Shown: positions 1 through 10,868 of the stretch, piece after piece | How positions within the stretch are numbered: the stretch's first letter is position 1 | Layout of the letters: each line of letters opens with the position of its first letter | Source: Silene conica | Lineage: Eukaryota > Streptophyta > Magnoliopsida > Caryophyllales > Caryophyllaceae | Assembly: GCA_029255685.2 (NCBI GenBank) | Contig: CM055318.2 | Coordinates: forward strand, 29,438,001 to 29,502,000 | Direction of reading: 5' to 3' | DNA length: 64,000 bases | Notes under the pieces: generated by a model | Databases searched by the model: none | What the model was told of the DNA's origin: nothing | Seen by the model: the letters and a program-made list of their open reading frames with translations, nothing else | Program-made: the position numbers and the translations under genes

Positions 1-199
1 ATGTTAAATGATTAAAATAGTCGATTATTAAAATATTATGAAAATATTTACCGACTAACATTATAATAAGTAAGGATCAAAATAAGTGCAAATAAATACT
101 CCATATAAATTATTAAAGGTTAAGGAAATGAATGTTAGGCAAAATAAGGAAATTGTATCTTCGACAAAATAAATAATGATATTCTATATATAAAAAAAA
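1..199. other. Left flank, nothing recognised
   Basis: AT-rich sequence with no reading frame or repeat structure that I can name. It lies outside the proposed left end of the MULE. Its last bases are a T followed by an A-run and G, which match the sequence just outside the proposed right end at 41615-41623. Confidence 0.4.
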
Positions 200-311
200 G
201 GATCAATCACATTGTATTCCCCGAGGTTTCGCTTAATTCACGTGGTGTCACTGCGTTTAAGCTAAGTTTGTGCAAATGATACCCTCAACTTTCATTTAAG
301 TGCACGAACTC
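200..311 (+). repeat. Left terminal inverted repeat of the MULE
   Basis: This end matches the reverse complement of 41510-41614 with substitutions and small gaps. Shared blocks include CCGAGGTTT, AATTCACGTGGT and CATTTAAGTGCACGAACT. Further in, 2420-2500 repeats the same style of motif (CCAAATGCCCCTGAAG, CCAAATACCCCCGAGA), so the subterminal region is itself repetitive. Confidence 0.7.
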
Positions 312-654
312 ACTAACGGTGTGAAATATTAAACGGTGACTTGGTTGACCACATTTTGGGGGCAAAATTAGTTAATTCCTAACTAATCCTAACTCACTTT
401 TCAATATTCAACCAACTAAAAATCTGCGACTAATGCCCCGTTCTTTTGGACTTATTTTTGCTTAACTTAACTTAACTTAACTTATTTTTTCTGAATTTTT
501 CTGAACTTAACTTATATTTGCTGAACTTAACTTATTTTTGCTGAACTTTTCTGAACTTATTTTTGCTGAACTTAACTTAACTTATTTTTTCTGAACTTAA
601 CTTATTTTTGCTGAACTTTTCTGAACTTATTTTTGCTGAACTTAACTTAACTTA

Positions 655-978
655 GGCCCTGTTCTTTTGGACTTATTTCTGCTTAACTTAACTTAACTTA
701 ACTTATTTTTTCTGAATTTTTCTGAACTTAACTTATATTTGCTGAACTTAACTTATTTTTGCTTAAATTTTCTGAACTTATTTTTGCTGAATTTAACTTA
801 ACTTATTTTTTCTGAACTTAACTTATTTTTTCTGAACTTATTTTTGCTGAACTTAACTTAACTTATATTTGCTGAAGTTAACTTATATTTGCTTAACTTT
901 TCTAAACTTAACTTATATGAGTCTAACTTTTCCGAACTAAATAAATATTAACTTAAATAATGATAATAATAATAATAA

Positions 979-1009
<31 letters not shown>

Positions 1010-1686
1010 AAGACTTGACCACATGTCTTCCAGTGAGGGATAACCCGTGGATTGAGCTTAAAAAAAATATAGTATGTTCATTATCTTACTTCAATACATA
1101 ATTAAAAAGTAAATTACATATCACAATTTTTTTTAATAATCCGTTTCTATATTATCAGTACCATCTTCAGTCCCCTCCTCTTCACTTCCCCCGTCTTCAT
1201 TTGCGCTTACATCGTCAAATCCATTGCCTCGCCAAATGTCTTTGACTATGTTATTTCGTATCTTGATTGGGGTGGGAGAAGGAGTTCAGGTGAGTGTAGC
1301 TAAAAAAATTATGTTAGTATAAATTACGTACAAAGGAGTAAATTTTTTTTTCTTTTTTTCCTTCTTTTTAAAGTATTCTAAGGTTTAGCTTAAATAATTG
1401 TTAACCCTTGCAAAATCTTTTTTTCTTGTTAATAGTGACACTTTTTGGTAATTAAATCCGACTTATTTTTGCTTAATTTTTCTGAACTTATTTTTTTGCT
1501 TAACTTAACTTATTTTTTCTGAACTTAACTTATTTTTGCTGAACTTTTCTGAACTTATTTTTGCTTAACTTAACTTAACTTATTTTTTCTGAACTTAACT
1601 TATTTTTGCTGAACTTTTCTGAACTTAACTTATTTTTGCTGAACTTAACTTAAATTAAGCAAAAATAAGTCCAAAAGAATAGGGCC
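655..1686. mobile_element. PIF/Harbinger-like element (inner copy, nested in its sibling)
   Basis: It starts GGCCCTGTTCTTTTGGACTT and ends with the near-perfect reverse complement of that, flanked by TTA on both sides (652-654 and 1687-1689). The two copies share repeat arms and an internal block beginning ATAGTATGTTCATTATCTTA (about 1067 and about 1863), so they belong to one family. The inner copy alone keeps a short stretch that may be a coding remnant (1153-1290, minus). An AAT/AATA microsatellite lies at about 960-1010. Confidence 0.65.
1153..1290 (-). pseudogene. Possible C-terminal remnant of a PIF-type protein
   Basis: Read on the minus strand, about 45 codons stay open and end in a stop. 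They give a segment with IRNNIVKDIWRGNGFDD followed by an acidic tail (SEEEGTEDGTDN). Its base composition is clearly less AT-rich than the surroundings. A short basic and tryptophan-containing helix followed by an acidic tail would fit the end of a PIF/Harbinger protein, but the piece is too short to assign firmly. Only the inner copy has it. Confidence 0.3.
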
Positions 1687-2514
1687 TTATATTTGCTAAA
1701 GTTAACTTATATCTGCTTAACATTTATGAACTTAACTTTTCTAAACTTAACTGATATGAGTCTAAATTTTTCGAACTAAGTAAATATTAACTTAAATAAT
1801 ATAACTAATAATAATAATAATAAAATAGTAGTAATAATAATAATTTCTTTTTATATATAAATATAGTAGGTTCATTATCTTACTTCAATACATAATTAAA
1901 AAGTAAATCACATATCATATATTTTTTTTAATAATCTATTTCTATATTATCACAATTTTTTTAATAGTTTATTTCTATTTAAATATGGTATGTTCATTAT
2001 CATACGAGAATTATTGTGTGTAACTTTTAACCCGTGTATTTTTTGGAAAATTTGACTATTCTTTTGTTAATAGTGACACTTTTGGGTAATTAAAAAAAAA
2101 TGGTCGCACATGAGACATTTGTACGAGAGAATATGTGAAAATCTGTCAATAATAACTTTTCTGAACTTATTGTTGCTTAACTTTTCTGAACTTATTTTTG
2201 CTGAACTTAACTTAACTTATTTTTGCTGAACTTAACTTATTTTTGTTGAACTTTTCTGAACTTATTTTTGCTGAACTTAACTTAACTTATTTTTTCTGAA
2301 CTTAACTTATTTTTGCTGAACTTTTCTGAACTTAACTTATTTTTGCTGAACTTAACTTAAATTAAGCAAAAATAAGTCCAAAAGAACAGGGCCTAACTAT
2401 AACTAACTAATACAAATTTCACCAAATGCCCCTGAAGTTTGAGATGTGTGCGCCAAATACCCCCGAGATTTATAAATTGTGCACCATATACCCTTCTCAG
2501 CACAAAGAACCTGT

Positions 2515-2536
2515 AACGACTATAAATATAGTCGTT
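2515..2536. promoter_or_regulatory. TATA box inside a perfect 22-bp palindrome
   Basis: AACGACTATA is followed by AA and its reverse complement TATAGTCGTT. The sequence contains CTATAAATA, a good plant TATA box, about 95 bp upstream of the GRF-type start codon at 2623. It is a likely core promoter for that gene. The palindrome may be chance or part of the MULE end. Confidence 0.45.
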
Positions 2537-2890
2537 GGGACTGATTGATAGTCTATAAGAGACTTGATTTTTGTTGAGAGCACAAATAAAACACTACTAC
2601 AAATACATTCGTACTACAAATAATGCAATTATTATCTAATTCAAGATTTAATTCAAAAGTGGTGCAAATTGATAACAAAAATTACCCTAAATGTTATAAG
2701 AGATTCAACAAAAGGTCATTTGGACCTTTGGCAACAAACTCATCAAGATTGTACTACAAATATGATGAATGTGAATACTTTCAATGGTGCAAGCCAAAAA
2801 ATGAGCACATGAATGAGTCAGTTGGAGAGGAAGCTGCGGAATTTCATCATGCTAATGCTATACAGGAGTTTAAGAAGAAATTGAAGAAAC

Positions 2891-3919
2891 TGTTGGAGTA
2901 GGAGGTTGCTCCAAACTTTAAGTAGAAAGTTTGTCCCACATTGGTAGAAGAATTAATTGATAGAAATACTCCGAACTATGGGTGAACTGCTCAAAATACT
3001 CTGAACTTTATTTTAACTACCAATATAACCAACTAATGCCCTTATTTTCTTTGAGTAGAATATGTTGTTTTGTTAACTTATTGTAGCATGTTTTAATGGT
3101 GTGATTAGGTGAATAGATTAACATAGAAGTAAAAAGTGAAAGACGGGTTAAAGAAGGGTTAAAAATTTATTCACTTATTTAGCAAGTAACAGGTCATATA
3201 TTATAATATAAGCGAATGAGAGCATTAGTTTGTTATATTGGTAGTTAAAATAAAGTTTGGAGTATTTTGAGCAGGACACCCATAGTTCAGAGTATTCTTA
3301 TCAATTAATCCTTGGTAGAATATTGGGGGATTCCTACTTTATATATGGGAGCATGTTATCTAGTGTTAACTAGATAATAATGGAGAAGCTCAAGTCTCCC
3401 CATGCACGTGCCGCCGCCGCCGTCCGTTCGGTTCGTGTTCGTGACACGTGCGTGGTGGAGCTATATTTTTGCTTCAAGTCCAAACTAAGTCCTCGGATTC
3501 TAGCAATTAGTATTCTAGTCGTTGGGAATTTATACATCATAAAATCACAATTCATTTTCTGATTTACTACAATTTATTCTATGCTTTTAATTGTCATAAT
3601 TTCCTGGGATTTTATGACTGTTAGAGCATCCCTACACACCTATAAATTCTGGTCTCTCCCAAACATTTTCATCATCAGAAAAACTACAAAACATATCTTC
3701 TCTTCTTCTCATCTTTGTTACAATATTTTCCGATTATTAGAGAACATTTCCCACTTCCGTCTGTGGAGTGCACCAATGTACGGAAGGAGGCGCTAACCCT
3801 GGGATCGGGGACCGCAGAACCCAAGGAGCACCCGTGTGGGGGTCTAACTGATTTAGGGCATTTTCTTACACGGCGTTTCGGTTAAGGTTATCTCTGATCA
3901 GTTTGTTCTTGTTCTTTCA
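2891..3919 (+). repeat. 5' LTR of Copia element 1
   Basis: It begins TGTTGGAGTAGGAGGTTGC and ends TTGTTCTTTCA. It holds a 362-bp MITE plus its 9-bp duplication. Without them it is about 0.66 kb, close to the partner LTR at 8531-9122. Confidence 0.88.
2950..3311. mobile_element. MULE-type MITE inside the Copia LTR
   Basis: A 362-bp insertion with inverted ends about 80 bp long that nearly match: they share GAACTATGGGTG, CTGCTCAAAATACTC and TTTATTTTAACTACCAATAT. It is flanked by a perfect 9-bp repeat TTGGTAGAA (2941-2949 and 3312-3320). The partner LTR has one copy of that 9-mer and no insertion, which proves the boundaries. Long ends and a 9-bp duplication point to the Mutator superfamily. 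It has no coding capacity. Confidence 0.85.
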
Positions 3920-3949
3920 ATCTAAATCAGTTATAGAAATTTTTGATCT

Positions 3950-6900
3950 TTGTCTTATATTCTGTTTCCGTATCCTTTCACAATGACAAATCCATCTACT
4001 AATTCTGATGATTCCAATGTTAACCGAGAAATTGTTACCACTAATCCTAATCCTAATAATTTTGTTAACCATTTCTATATGCAACACAAAATCGTTCCAG
4101 ACCTCTCACAAAAAGGAACTCTTAGATGGAAAAAATTATAAGAGATGGTCTGAAAAAATATTGTTCTATTTTTCTCAATATGAAATTGACTATCTGTTAT
4201 TTCAAGAACCACAATCTGAGGAGTCTAGTTCATCTGAAACTGTCAAACCCGACAACAAAATTGAACTGTTAGGAGTGTCATGTTACACATATGGTTGATA
4301 GTCTTTTTTTTATATCTATTGCAAAACTAAAACTGCAAAGGGAATTTGGGATGCTTTGAAACCAAATACGGGTTTGATGATTTTGGCACTAAGAAATATG
4401 CGATAGCAAGGTGGTTTAATTTTGAGATGAAGGATGGGATACCAATTATGGATCAAATACATGAGTACGAAAATATGGTTTCTGCAATTCTTGGAGAAGG
4501 GATGGTGTTATATGAGTATATGCAGGCTAAAGCTCTTATTGAGAAGTTACCTTCTCTTAGTTGGGATGCGTATAAGAAGCATTTGAGGCATAAGAAGAAG
4601 GATATGAAGTTGCAGGAACTAATTGGTCATATCAAGATCGAGGATGCAGCAAGGAGTCAGAATCGTGGCAGGACTAATGCTACTAACACTGTTAAAGCTA
4701 ATGTTGTTGAATACATGAATAATACAGGTACAAACAAGAGGAGCTATGACCAGTACAAGAAGCCACAAAATTCTGACAACACAAATAAAGTAATGACAGG
4801 AAATTATCGGTGGTGTGACAAGCCTGGACATCCTGCCTTCAACTGCAACGCTAAGAAAGCATATGAGTTGAACCAACAAAAGCATGGAAAGCAATAATAC
4901 ACATGGGCGGAAATTCCAAAAGAAAAATAACAATCAACGTGGTGGGTACAAAACTAACAACTTCAACAAACCACAAGCCAATGCGTTGAAGGTTCAAGTG
5001 AAGGTGATGATATAATTGCAGCAATGATGTCCGAAATTAATCTGGTTGGAAACTTGGTGGAATGGATCGTTGATATAGGAGCTACACGCCATATTTGCAC
5101 CAACAAGGATCTTTACAAGGAGATTAAAAATGTTGATGAAAAAGAGGTCATGTATGTCAGAAATTCCAGCAAAATTCCAGTCCTCGCCATTGGCAAGGTG
5201 CACCTAAAACTCACTTCTGGCAAAACTTTAGCTCTTGATAATGTGCTTTATGTGCCTGATATGCGTAGAAATTTAATTTCTGGTGCTTTACTTAATAAGG
5301 ATGGTCTTAAACTTATTTTTGAATCTGATACGTTAGTCATGTCTAAGAGTGGTCAGTTTGTTGGCAAAGTTTTTTGTAATGGTGCTTTACTTAAGAAGGT
5401 TGGTCTTAAACTTACATCGTTTATTCCATTGATATTTGGCATGCTAGACTTGGACATGTTAACAATAATTCAATTAAATGCATGAAAACAATGAACTTAT
5501 TGCCTAATTTGATTTCTTATGACATGGATAAATGTCAAGTATGCGTGGAAGCAAAGCACTCTAAGAAACCTTTTAAGGAAGTGACCAAAAGACAAACTGA
5601 GTTGTTAGAACTTATTCATATCGACTTGGCTGATTATAAAAGTTGTGGGAGTAAAGGTGGTAAGAGATATTATATGACCTTTGCGGATGATTGTTCGAGA
5701 TATACTAAAGTTTATCTTTTGAGGAATAAAAGTGAAGCTGAAAACATGTTTTTGATTTATATAGCTGAGGTTGAGAATCAACTAGATATAAAGATTAAAT
5801 GAGTAAGGTCTGATCATGGTGGAGAATATAAATCTGACTTTTTGGTGGAATATTGTCAGAAAAATGGTATTATACATGAGTTTTCAGCCCCTTATACTCC
5901 CGAACAGAATGGTATAACCGAGAGGGAAAATCGAACTTTAAAGGATATGATGAGTGCTCTGTTATTATCTTCTGGGTTATCTGATTTCATGTGGGGGGGG
6001 GGGGGGGGGGGGGGCGAAGCTATTTTATCTGCTTGTCATGTTTTAAACCGTGTACCTCATAAGAAACTTGATGTAATTCCTTATGAGATTTGGAAGGGTT
6101 ATCCACCTAATTTGAGGTTTTTAAAGGTTTGGGGATGTTTAGCAAAAGATGTCTTACCTGCTTTTAAAAGAGACAAAATAGGACCTAAAACCGTTGATTT
6201 AGTATTTGTGGGTTATGCTACCAATAATGTAGCCTATAGGTTCATGACTAAGGATTTAGGTTCGGGGTTTTATGGTTCTATCATTAAGTCTACAGATGTT
6301 GTTTTCTTTGAGGACATCTTTCCTTTGAAACTTTCTTTGGGACCTGATTCAACTTTTGTTTCTTCTTCCCTTGAGAATAACGTTGGTAATTCCCCATCCC
6401 ATCTTGATACATCTAGTGAAAAACTGTTAGAGCCTATAAGGAGTAAGAGACAGAGAGTTGAGAAATCCTTTGGGCCTGATTTTATTACAGAGGGGGATAT
6501 AGATGATGAATTAGTTGGTATGTATATTGTGGAGGATGACCCTAAGACCTATGATGAGGCTATGAGATCGGTTGGATGCTGCTTTGTGGAAAGAGGTTAT
6601 TGACAGTGAGATTGAGTCTATAATGTCTAACCACACTTGGGCAATTGTTGACTTACCTCGTTGTTGTAAGCCAATAGGATGTAAATGGGTGTTTAGAAAG
6701 AAACTCAAAGTTAATGGGACTATCGATAAATTTAAAGCCAGGTTGGTGGCTAAGGGTTTCATTCAGAAGTCGGGATTAGACTATTTTGACACATATTCCC
6801 TGGTCACTAAGATTGCTTCCATTAGAGTGATGTTTGCTATTGCTTCCATGTATAACTTGCTTGTGCATCCGATTGATGTGAAAACTGCTTTTTTAAATGG

Positions 6901-8083
6901 TGACCTCGATGAAGAGATTTATATGGATCAACCTGATGGTTTTATAGTGCTTGCTCAAGAACATAAAGTTTGTAAACTCGTTAAATCGCTGTATGGACTT
7001 AAACAGGCACTGAAACAATGGTATGAAAAGTTTCATAGTGTGATTGTTTCTCTTGGTTTTAAAACTAGTGATGCGGATACATGTATCTATATGAAGTCTA
7101 ATGCTAGTGATAGTGTTATAATAACTCTCTATGTTGATGATTTGCTTATCTTTGGAACATCATTAGATGTTATTAATTCTACTAAGAATATGCTTAAAAC
7201 TTCTTTTGAAATGAAAGACATGGGTGAGGTTGATGTCATTCTTGGTTTAAGAGTTTTATAGAATAGTAAAGGGTTTTGTCTGAGTCACGTTCATTATGTT
7301 GAGAAATTTTTAAAGAAGTTTGGTTATTTTGATATTGAGCCTGCTATGACACATTTTGATGCAAGTTTACACTTGAAGAAAAACTTATCTGATAGTGTAG
7401 ATCAATCTGGTTATGCTAAGATTCTTGGTAGTGTCATGTATCTTATGTGTTCACCCCGTCTCGATATTGCTTATTGTGTTGGAAGATTGAGTAGATATAC
7501 TCATAATCCTGGTCATGATCATTGGGGTGCTTTGGTCCGTTTGCTTAGATATTTAAAAGGTACTGCTGATTTTGGTTTATCTTATAGTGGTTATTCTCCT
7601 ATCTTAGAAGGATATTGTGAAGTTAACTGGATCTCGGAGAGTAATGATATACACTCTACCAGTGGTTATGTTTTCACTTTAGCAGGAGTCGCGGTGTCTT
7701 GGAGATCATCCAAGCAAACATGTATTGCGAGATCAACAATGGAATCTGAATTTATAGCTCTCGAATTGGTCGGTCGAGAAGCTGAATGGTTGAGAAGTAT
7801 GGTAGCGGATATTCCTCTTTGGCCCAAGCCTGTGCCAGCCGTTCCACTACATTGTCACTCGCAAGCTGCCATTCATGTAGCCAAGAATAAGGCCTGCAAT
7901 GGCAAAAATAGACATATACGACTGGGGCATAATATTGTTTGTAACTTGATCAAGTTTGGGATTATTTCTTTGGATTATGTAAGGTCGGAAAGCAATATTG
8001 TCGATCCTTTGACAAAAGCTTTAAACAGGAAACTAGTTTCAGAAACTGCTAAAAAGATGGGATTGCACCTACGTAGTGTTTGA
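3950..8083 (+). pseudogene. Remains of the Copia gag-pol region
   Basis: The parts run in Copia order: gag (about 3950-4897, ending in a zinc knuckle), protease (near 5050), integrase (about 5480-6100, with a zinc-binding start and the DDE core), reverse transcriptase (about 6570-7260) and RNase H (about 7350-8083, closing with the usual terminal motif). It is broken in several places and is not expected to make protein. A run of 22 G lies at 5993-6014. Confidence 0.88.
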
Positions 8084-8530
8084 ACGATGGATACCCAATC
8101 TGGTAAATTAGATTCAATGTGGTCAAATGAAATCGCCGAGCATTGTTTGTATGTTATCTATTTTAAAGAATAAAGGATGTTATTCAGTTTATTCCTTTTT
8201 AGCATGTTTATTTACTATTGTGTAAGGTTGGACAGGTGGTAGTCCTTAATGAGTTCCATACCTCAAAGGTTTGAGTGGTGTGTGTAGTACACACTTGATG
8301 GACTCACCTATGTGATTGTGGAGTGTTGACCACCTCCTGTGAGAATAGATGCGGGCTATTCTCTAATGTAGTCATGAGACAGGGTTTTGGGGCCATATGT
8401 TACTCGAGGGAACTGTTCTCATTTCTTCTTATTGTCAGGTTCAAGACAATGCTCACCTGATTACAACTATTTTTTTTCTTCTTTTCTTTACTCTTCTTTC
8501 GTTAAACATAAGTTTGGACCAAGTGGAAAT

Positions 8531-9122
8531 TGTTGGAGTACGAGGTTGCTCCAAACTTTAAGTATAAAGTTTGTCCCACATTGGTAGAATAGTGGGGGGG
8601 GGGGGGGGATTCCTACTTTATATATGGGAGCATGTTATCTAGTGTTAACTAGATAATAGTGGAGAGACTCAAGTCTCCCCACGCGCGCGCCGCCGTTGTC
8701 GTCTGGTTCGTGTTCGTGACACGTGACACATGGGGTGGGGTGGGGTCACAATTCGTTCTCTGATTTATTACAATTTATTCTATGCTTTTAATTGCCATAA
8801 TTTCTTGAGATTTTATGACTGTTAGAGCATCCCTACACACCTATAAATTCTGGTCTCTCCCAAATATTTTCATCATCATAAAAACTACAAAACATATCTT
8901 CTCTTCTTCTCATCTTTGTTACAGTATTTTCCGGTTATTAGAGAACAACCCCCACTTCCGTCTGTGGAGTGCACCATTGTTCGGAAGGAGGCGTTAACCC
9001 TGGAATCGGTGACCGCAAAACCCAAGGAGCACCTGTGTGTAGGGGTCTAACTGATTTAGGGCAGTGTCTTACATGGCGTCTCGATTAAGGTTATCTCTGA
9101 TTAGTTTGTTCTTATTCTTTCA
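8531..9122 (+). repeat. 3' LTR of Copia element 1
   Basis: It begins TGTTGGAGTACGAGGTTGC and ends TTATTCTTTCA. A purine-rich tract (AAGTGGAAAT) lies just before it. It contains a run of 15 G at about 8593-8607 that the other LTR lacks. Confidence 0.88.
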
Positions 9123-9246
9123 GAAACAAACAGCTAGCATTTTTTACTTGAAAAGAGAAATTGCATATTTATCTAAAATGCTTCAATTTAGTTTCAAATT
9201 ACGGATACTAATGTTTATGATTTTAATTTATATTATAATGAAGTAA

Positions 9247-9608
9247 ATGTACTAGCATTATGATATCAAAAATGAAGATTTGTGAAACCTAAAACAAAAA
9301 CTCCATGCATTATATGACGTCATTTATCATTAGCACCCAAGCATTAAATAGTTTTACCCAAACACTTTCATGGCTCATCTAGTTCAGCAACTAACAGCCA
9401 AGTTACTAAATAAATAATGCATAAGATCACTAAACTTCTATAGATGACCATAGTTTAACACAAAATATATCTGATCTAAACAAAGCTAACCTAATCTAAA
9501 CAAAGTTACCAGTTAGAAGTTGGAATTGACATTACAAATACAGTTATAATGTCCATTACAACTCCTACAAAAAGTTATGTTAAACCTAAAGTTTAAAGTT
9601 TTTAACAA
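9247..9608. other. Spacer between the two MULE genes
   Basis: AT-rich DNA between the end of the GRF-type gene and the end of the transposase on the opposite strand. It probably held both 3' untranslated regions. I see nothing else in it. Confidence 0.5.
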
Positions 9609-10868
9609 CTAAAATAAAAAGGTGCCACAGTAAGTTCTAAATCGGATTGGAGGTTGACTTCCTGAAGTTGAAGCACCATCAGTCCTCATCTTCCTTGATG
9701 TTGGAGCACCTTGGCATGATCTTGAATTGTATCCTATTATTTTGCAAATAGAACATCTAATGATGGTGGACTTGTTGCCTCTCTTTCTTTTTTTCTCACC
9801 AGGCTTCATCTTTCTGTGTCTAGCTGGCCTTCATGCTGATCTTGTTTGTACTGGTGAATGAACCATAAGGAATTGGAATTCAGGCCACTGGTCCTTATCA
9901 GGCACATGGTGCATGATATTGCAATAAGTTAACTTATAGCACATCCTAGAGAAGTAGCCATTCATATATTGCAGTGATTTTTCTTTGTTGTGATAGATGA
10001 ACCTACAAGCATGCTTATATGGTATCTCAGTCATCTGACATGCCCCACACAGACATGTTTCAGTCTTCAAATTTACAGAAAAGGTAGTTGTGGTACCTTC
10101 AACCACCTCAAATTCTCCACCTCCGGTTTTTATCACTTCGTAATGCCTTAAGTTTGAGCAGTTAACATCAATGATTTATTTTGCATATGGGGTGGGATCA
10201 TATGGCTTCATAGCCTCACCAATATCATCAATTCTTTCACCTATCTTGTCCATCTCAAATTGTCATATCTCTTCCAACAAGGCAAGAATTAGTTTGGCCC
10301 TCATGTCATTAATAGCAGCATTAAAGGACTCAACAAAGTTTGAGGTGTTATGATCACAATATGTAAGTGGATCAAATTGATGCTTGGACCATTGTTGGGG
10401 AACATTGGACAAGTAAGCAAAAGCTTCTCTAGAAAGTCTAGTTATACATGTCATTGCTTTGTTGAACACAAATGGTGATGTTGTACTGGCAGCTTTCCAA
10501 AATAGATCATGATAAGAAGTCCCTGCCCATTTCTCCTTGAAATTTGTGTACAAATGTTGAGCACAAATCCTTCTTGTGTCACTTAGGAACACATTAGTTA
10601 GAGCCTTCTCAACATGTTTAATTATGTCACTAAAGAAAGTCAAGTCCCACCTAGTAAAACACTCCTTCTGAAATGTCATTTCAAAATTCTGAAGAAATAA
10701 CTCCATGACTCAGTTGTCTCCTCACCGACAATAGCATATGCAATGATAAACATATTATTGTTGCCATCTAGGGATAATGCAGACAATAACATTCCCTTAC
10801 ACCTCCCTTTTATATGGCAACCATCAACTCCTATAATTGGCCTATAACCCCACCTTTGAGGTACATAC

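Larger units (their letters stand above)
434..2393. mobile_element. PIF/Harbinger-like element (outer copy)
   Basis: The left end reads TGCCCCGTTCTTTTGGACTT and the right end, reversed, GGCCCTGTTCTTTTGGACTT. It is flanked by TAA on both sides (431-433 and 2394-2396), the 3-bp target duplication typical of PIF/Harbinger (Tourist) elements. Both arms are long runs of short repeats built from TTTTTGCTGAACTTAACTTA units, an unusually long subterminal array. The element contains a second copy of its own family (655-1686). Without that copy it is about 0.93 kb, has no coding capacity and is non-autonomous. The superfamily call rests on the ends and TSD only. Confidence 0.65.
2891..9122 (+). mobile_element. 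Ty1/Copia LTR retrotransposon, broken
   Basis: LTRs lie at 2891-3919 (enlarged by a MITE) and 8531-9122, both TG...CA, flanked by the 5-bp duplication GAAAC (2886-2890 and 9123-9127). Between them are recognisable parts in Copia order: gag with a CCHC zinc knuckle, protease, integrase, reverse transcriptase with YVDD, and RNase H. The coding region is interrupted many times (roughly half a dozen or more breaks), so the element is a fossil. The LTRs differ visibly by substitutions and gaps, so it is much older than the two young LTR elements further right. It sits inside the GRF-type gene of the MULE. Confidence 0.9.
2623..9246 (+). pseudogene. GRF-type zinc-finger gene carried by the MULE, split by a Copia insertion
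   Basis: The coding sequence is 2623-2890 and 9128-9246. The Copia element with one copy of its 5-bp target duplication lies between. The two pieces stay in frame and would give 128 residues ending at a TAA at 9244-9246. Residues about 20-60 resemble a GRF zinc finger: a Cys, then NSSRLYYKYDECEYFQW, matching the family pattern of Asn-Gly-Arg, Phe-Tyr-x-Cys and Cys-x-Phe-Phe-x-Trp. The expected Cys after YYK is Tyr. Next come a Lys/Glu-rich coil (about residues 75-110) and a hydrophobic tail (LRILMFMILIYIIM). This is the layout of small plant GRF proteins with a coiled coil and a C-terminal membrane anchor. It runs towards the transposase gene on the opposite strand. Function in transposition is not known and the gene is now broken. 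Confidence 0.6.

Noticed and set aside
434-2393. CRISPR-like array of short repeats
   Set aside because: The repeats are degenerate and lack unique spacers. They lie between inverted ends with a TAA duplication in plant DNA, so they are transposon arms.
3380-3796. Small frames in the 5' LTR of Copia element 1
   Set aside because: They lie wholly inside an LTR, partly repeat in the other LTR, and show no protein family.
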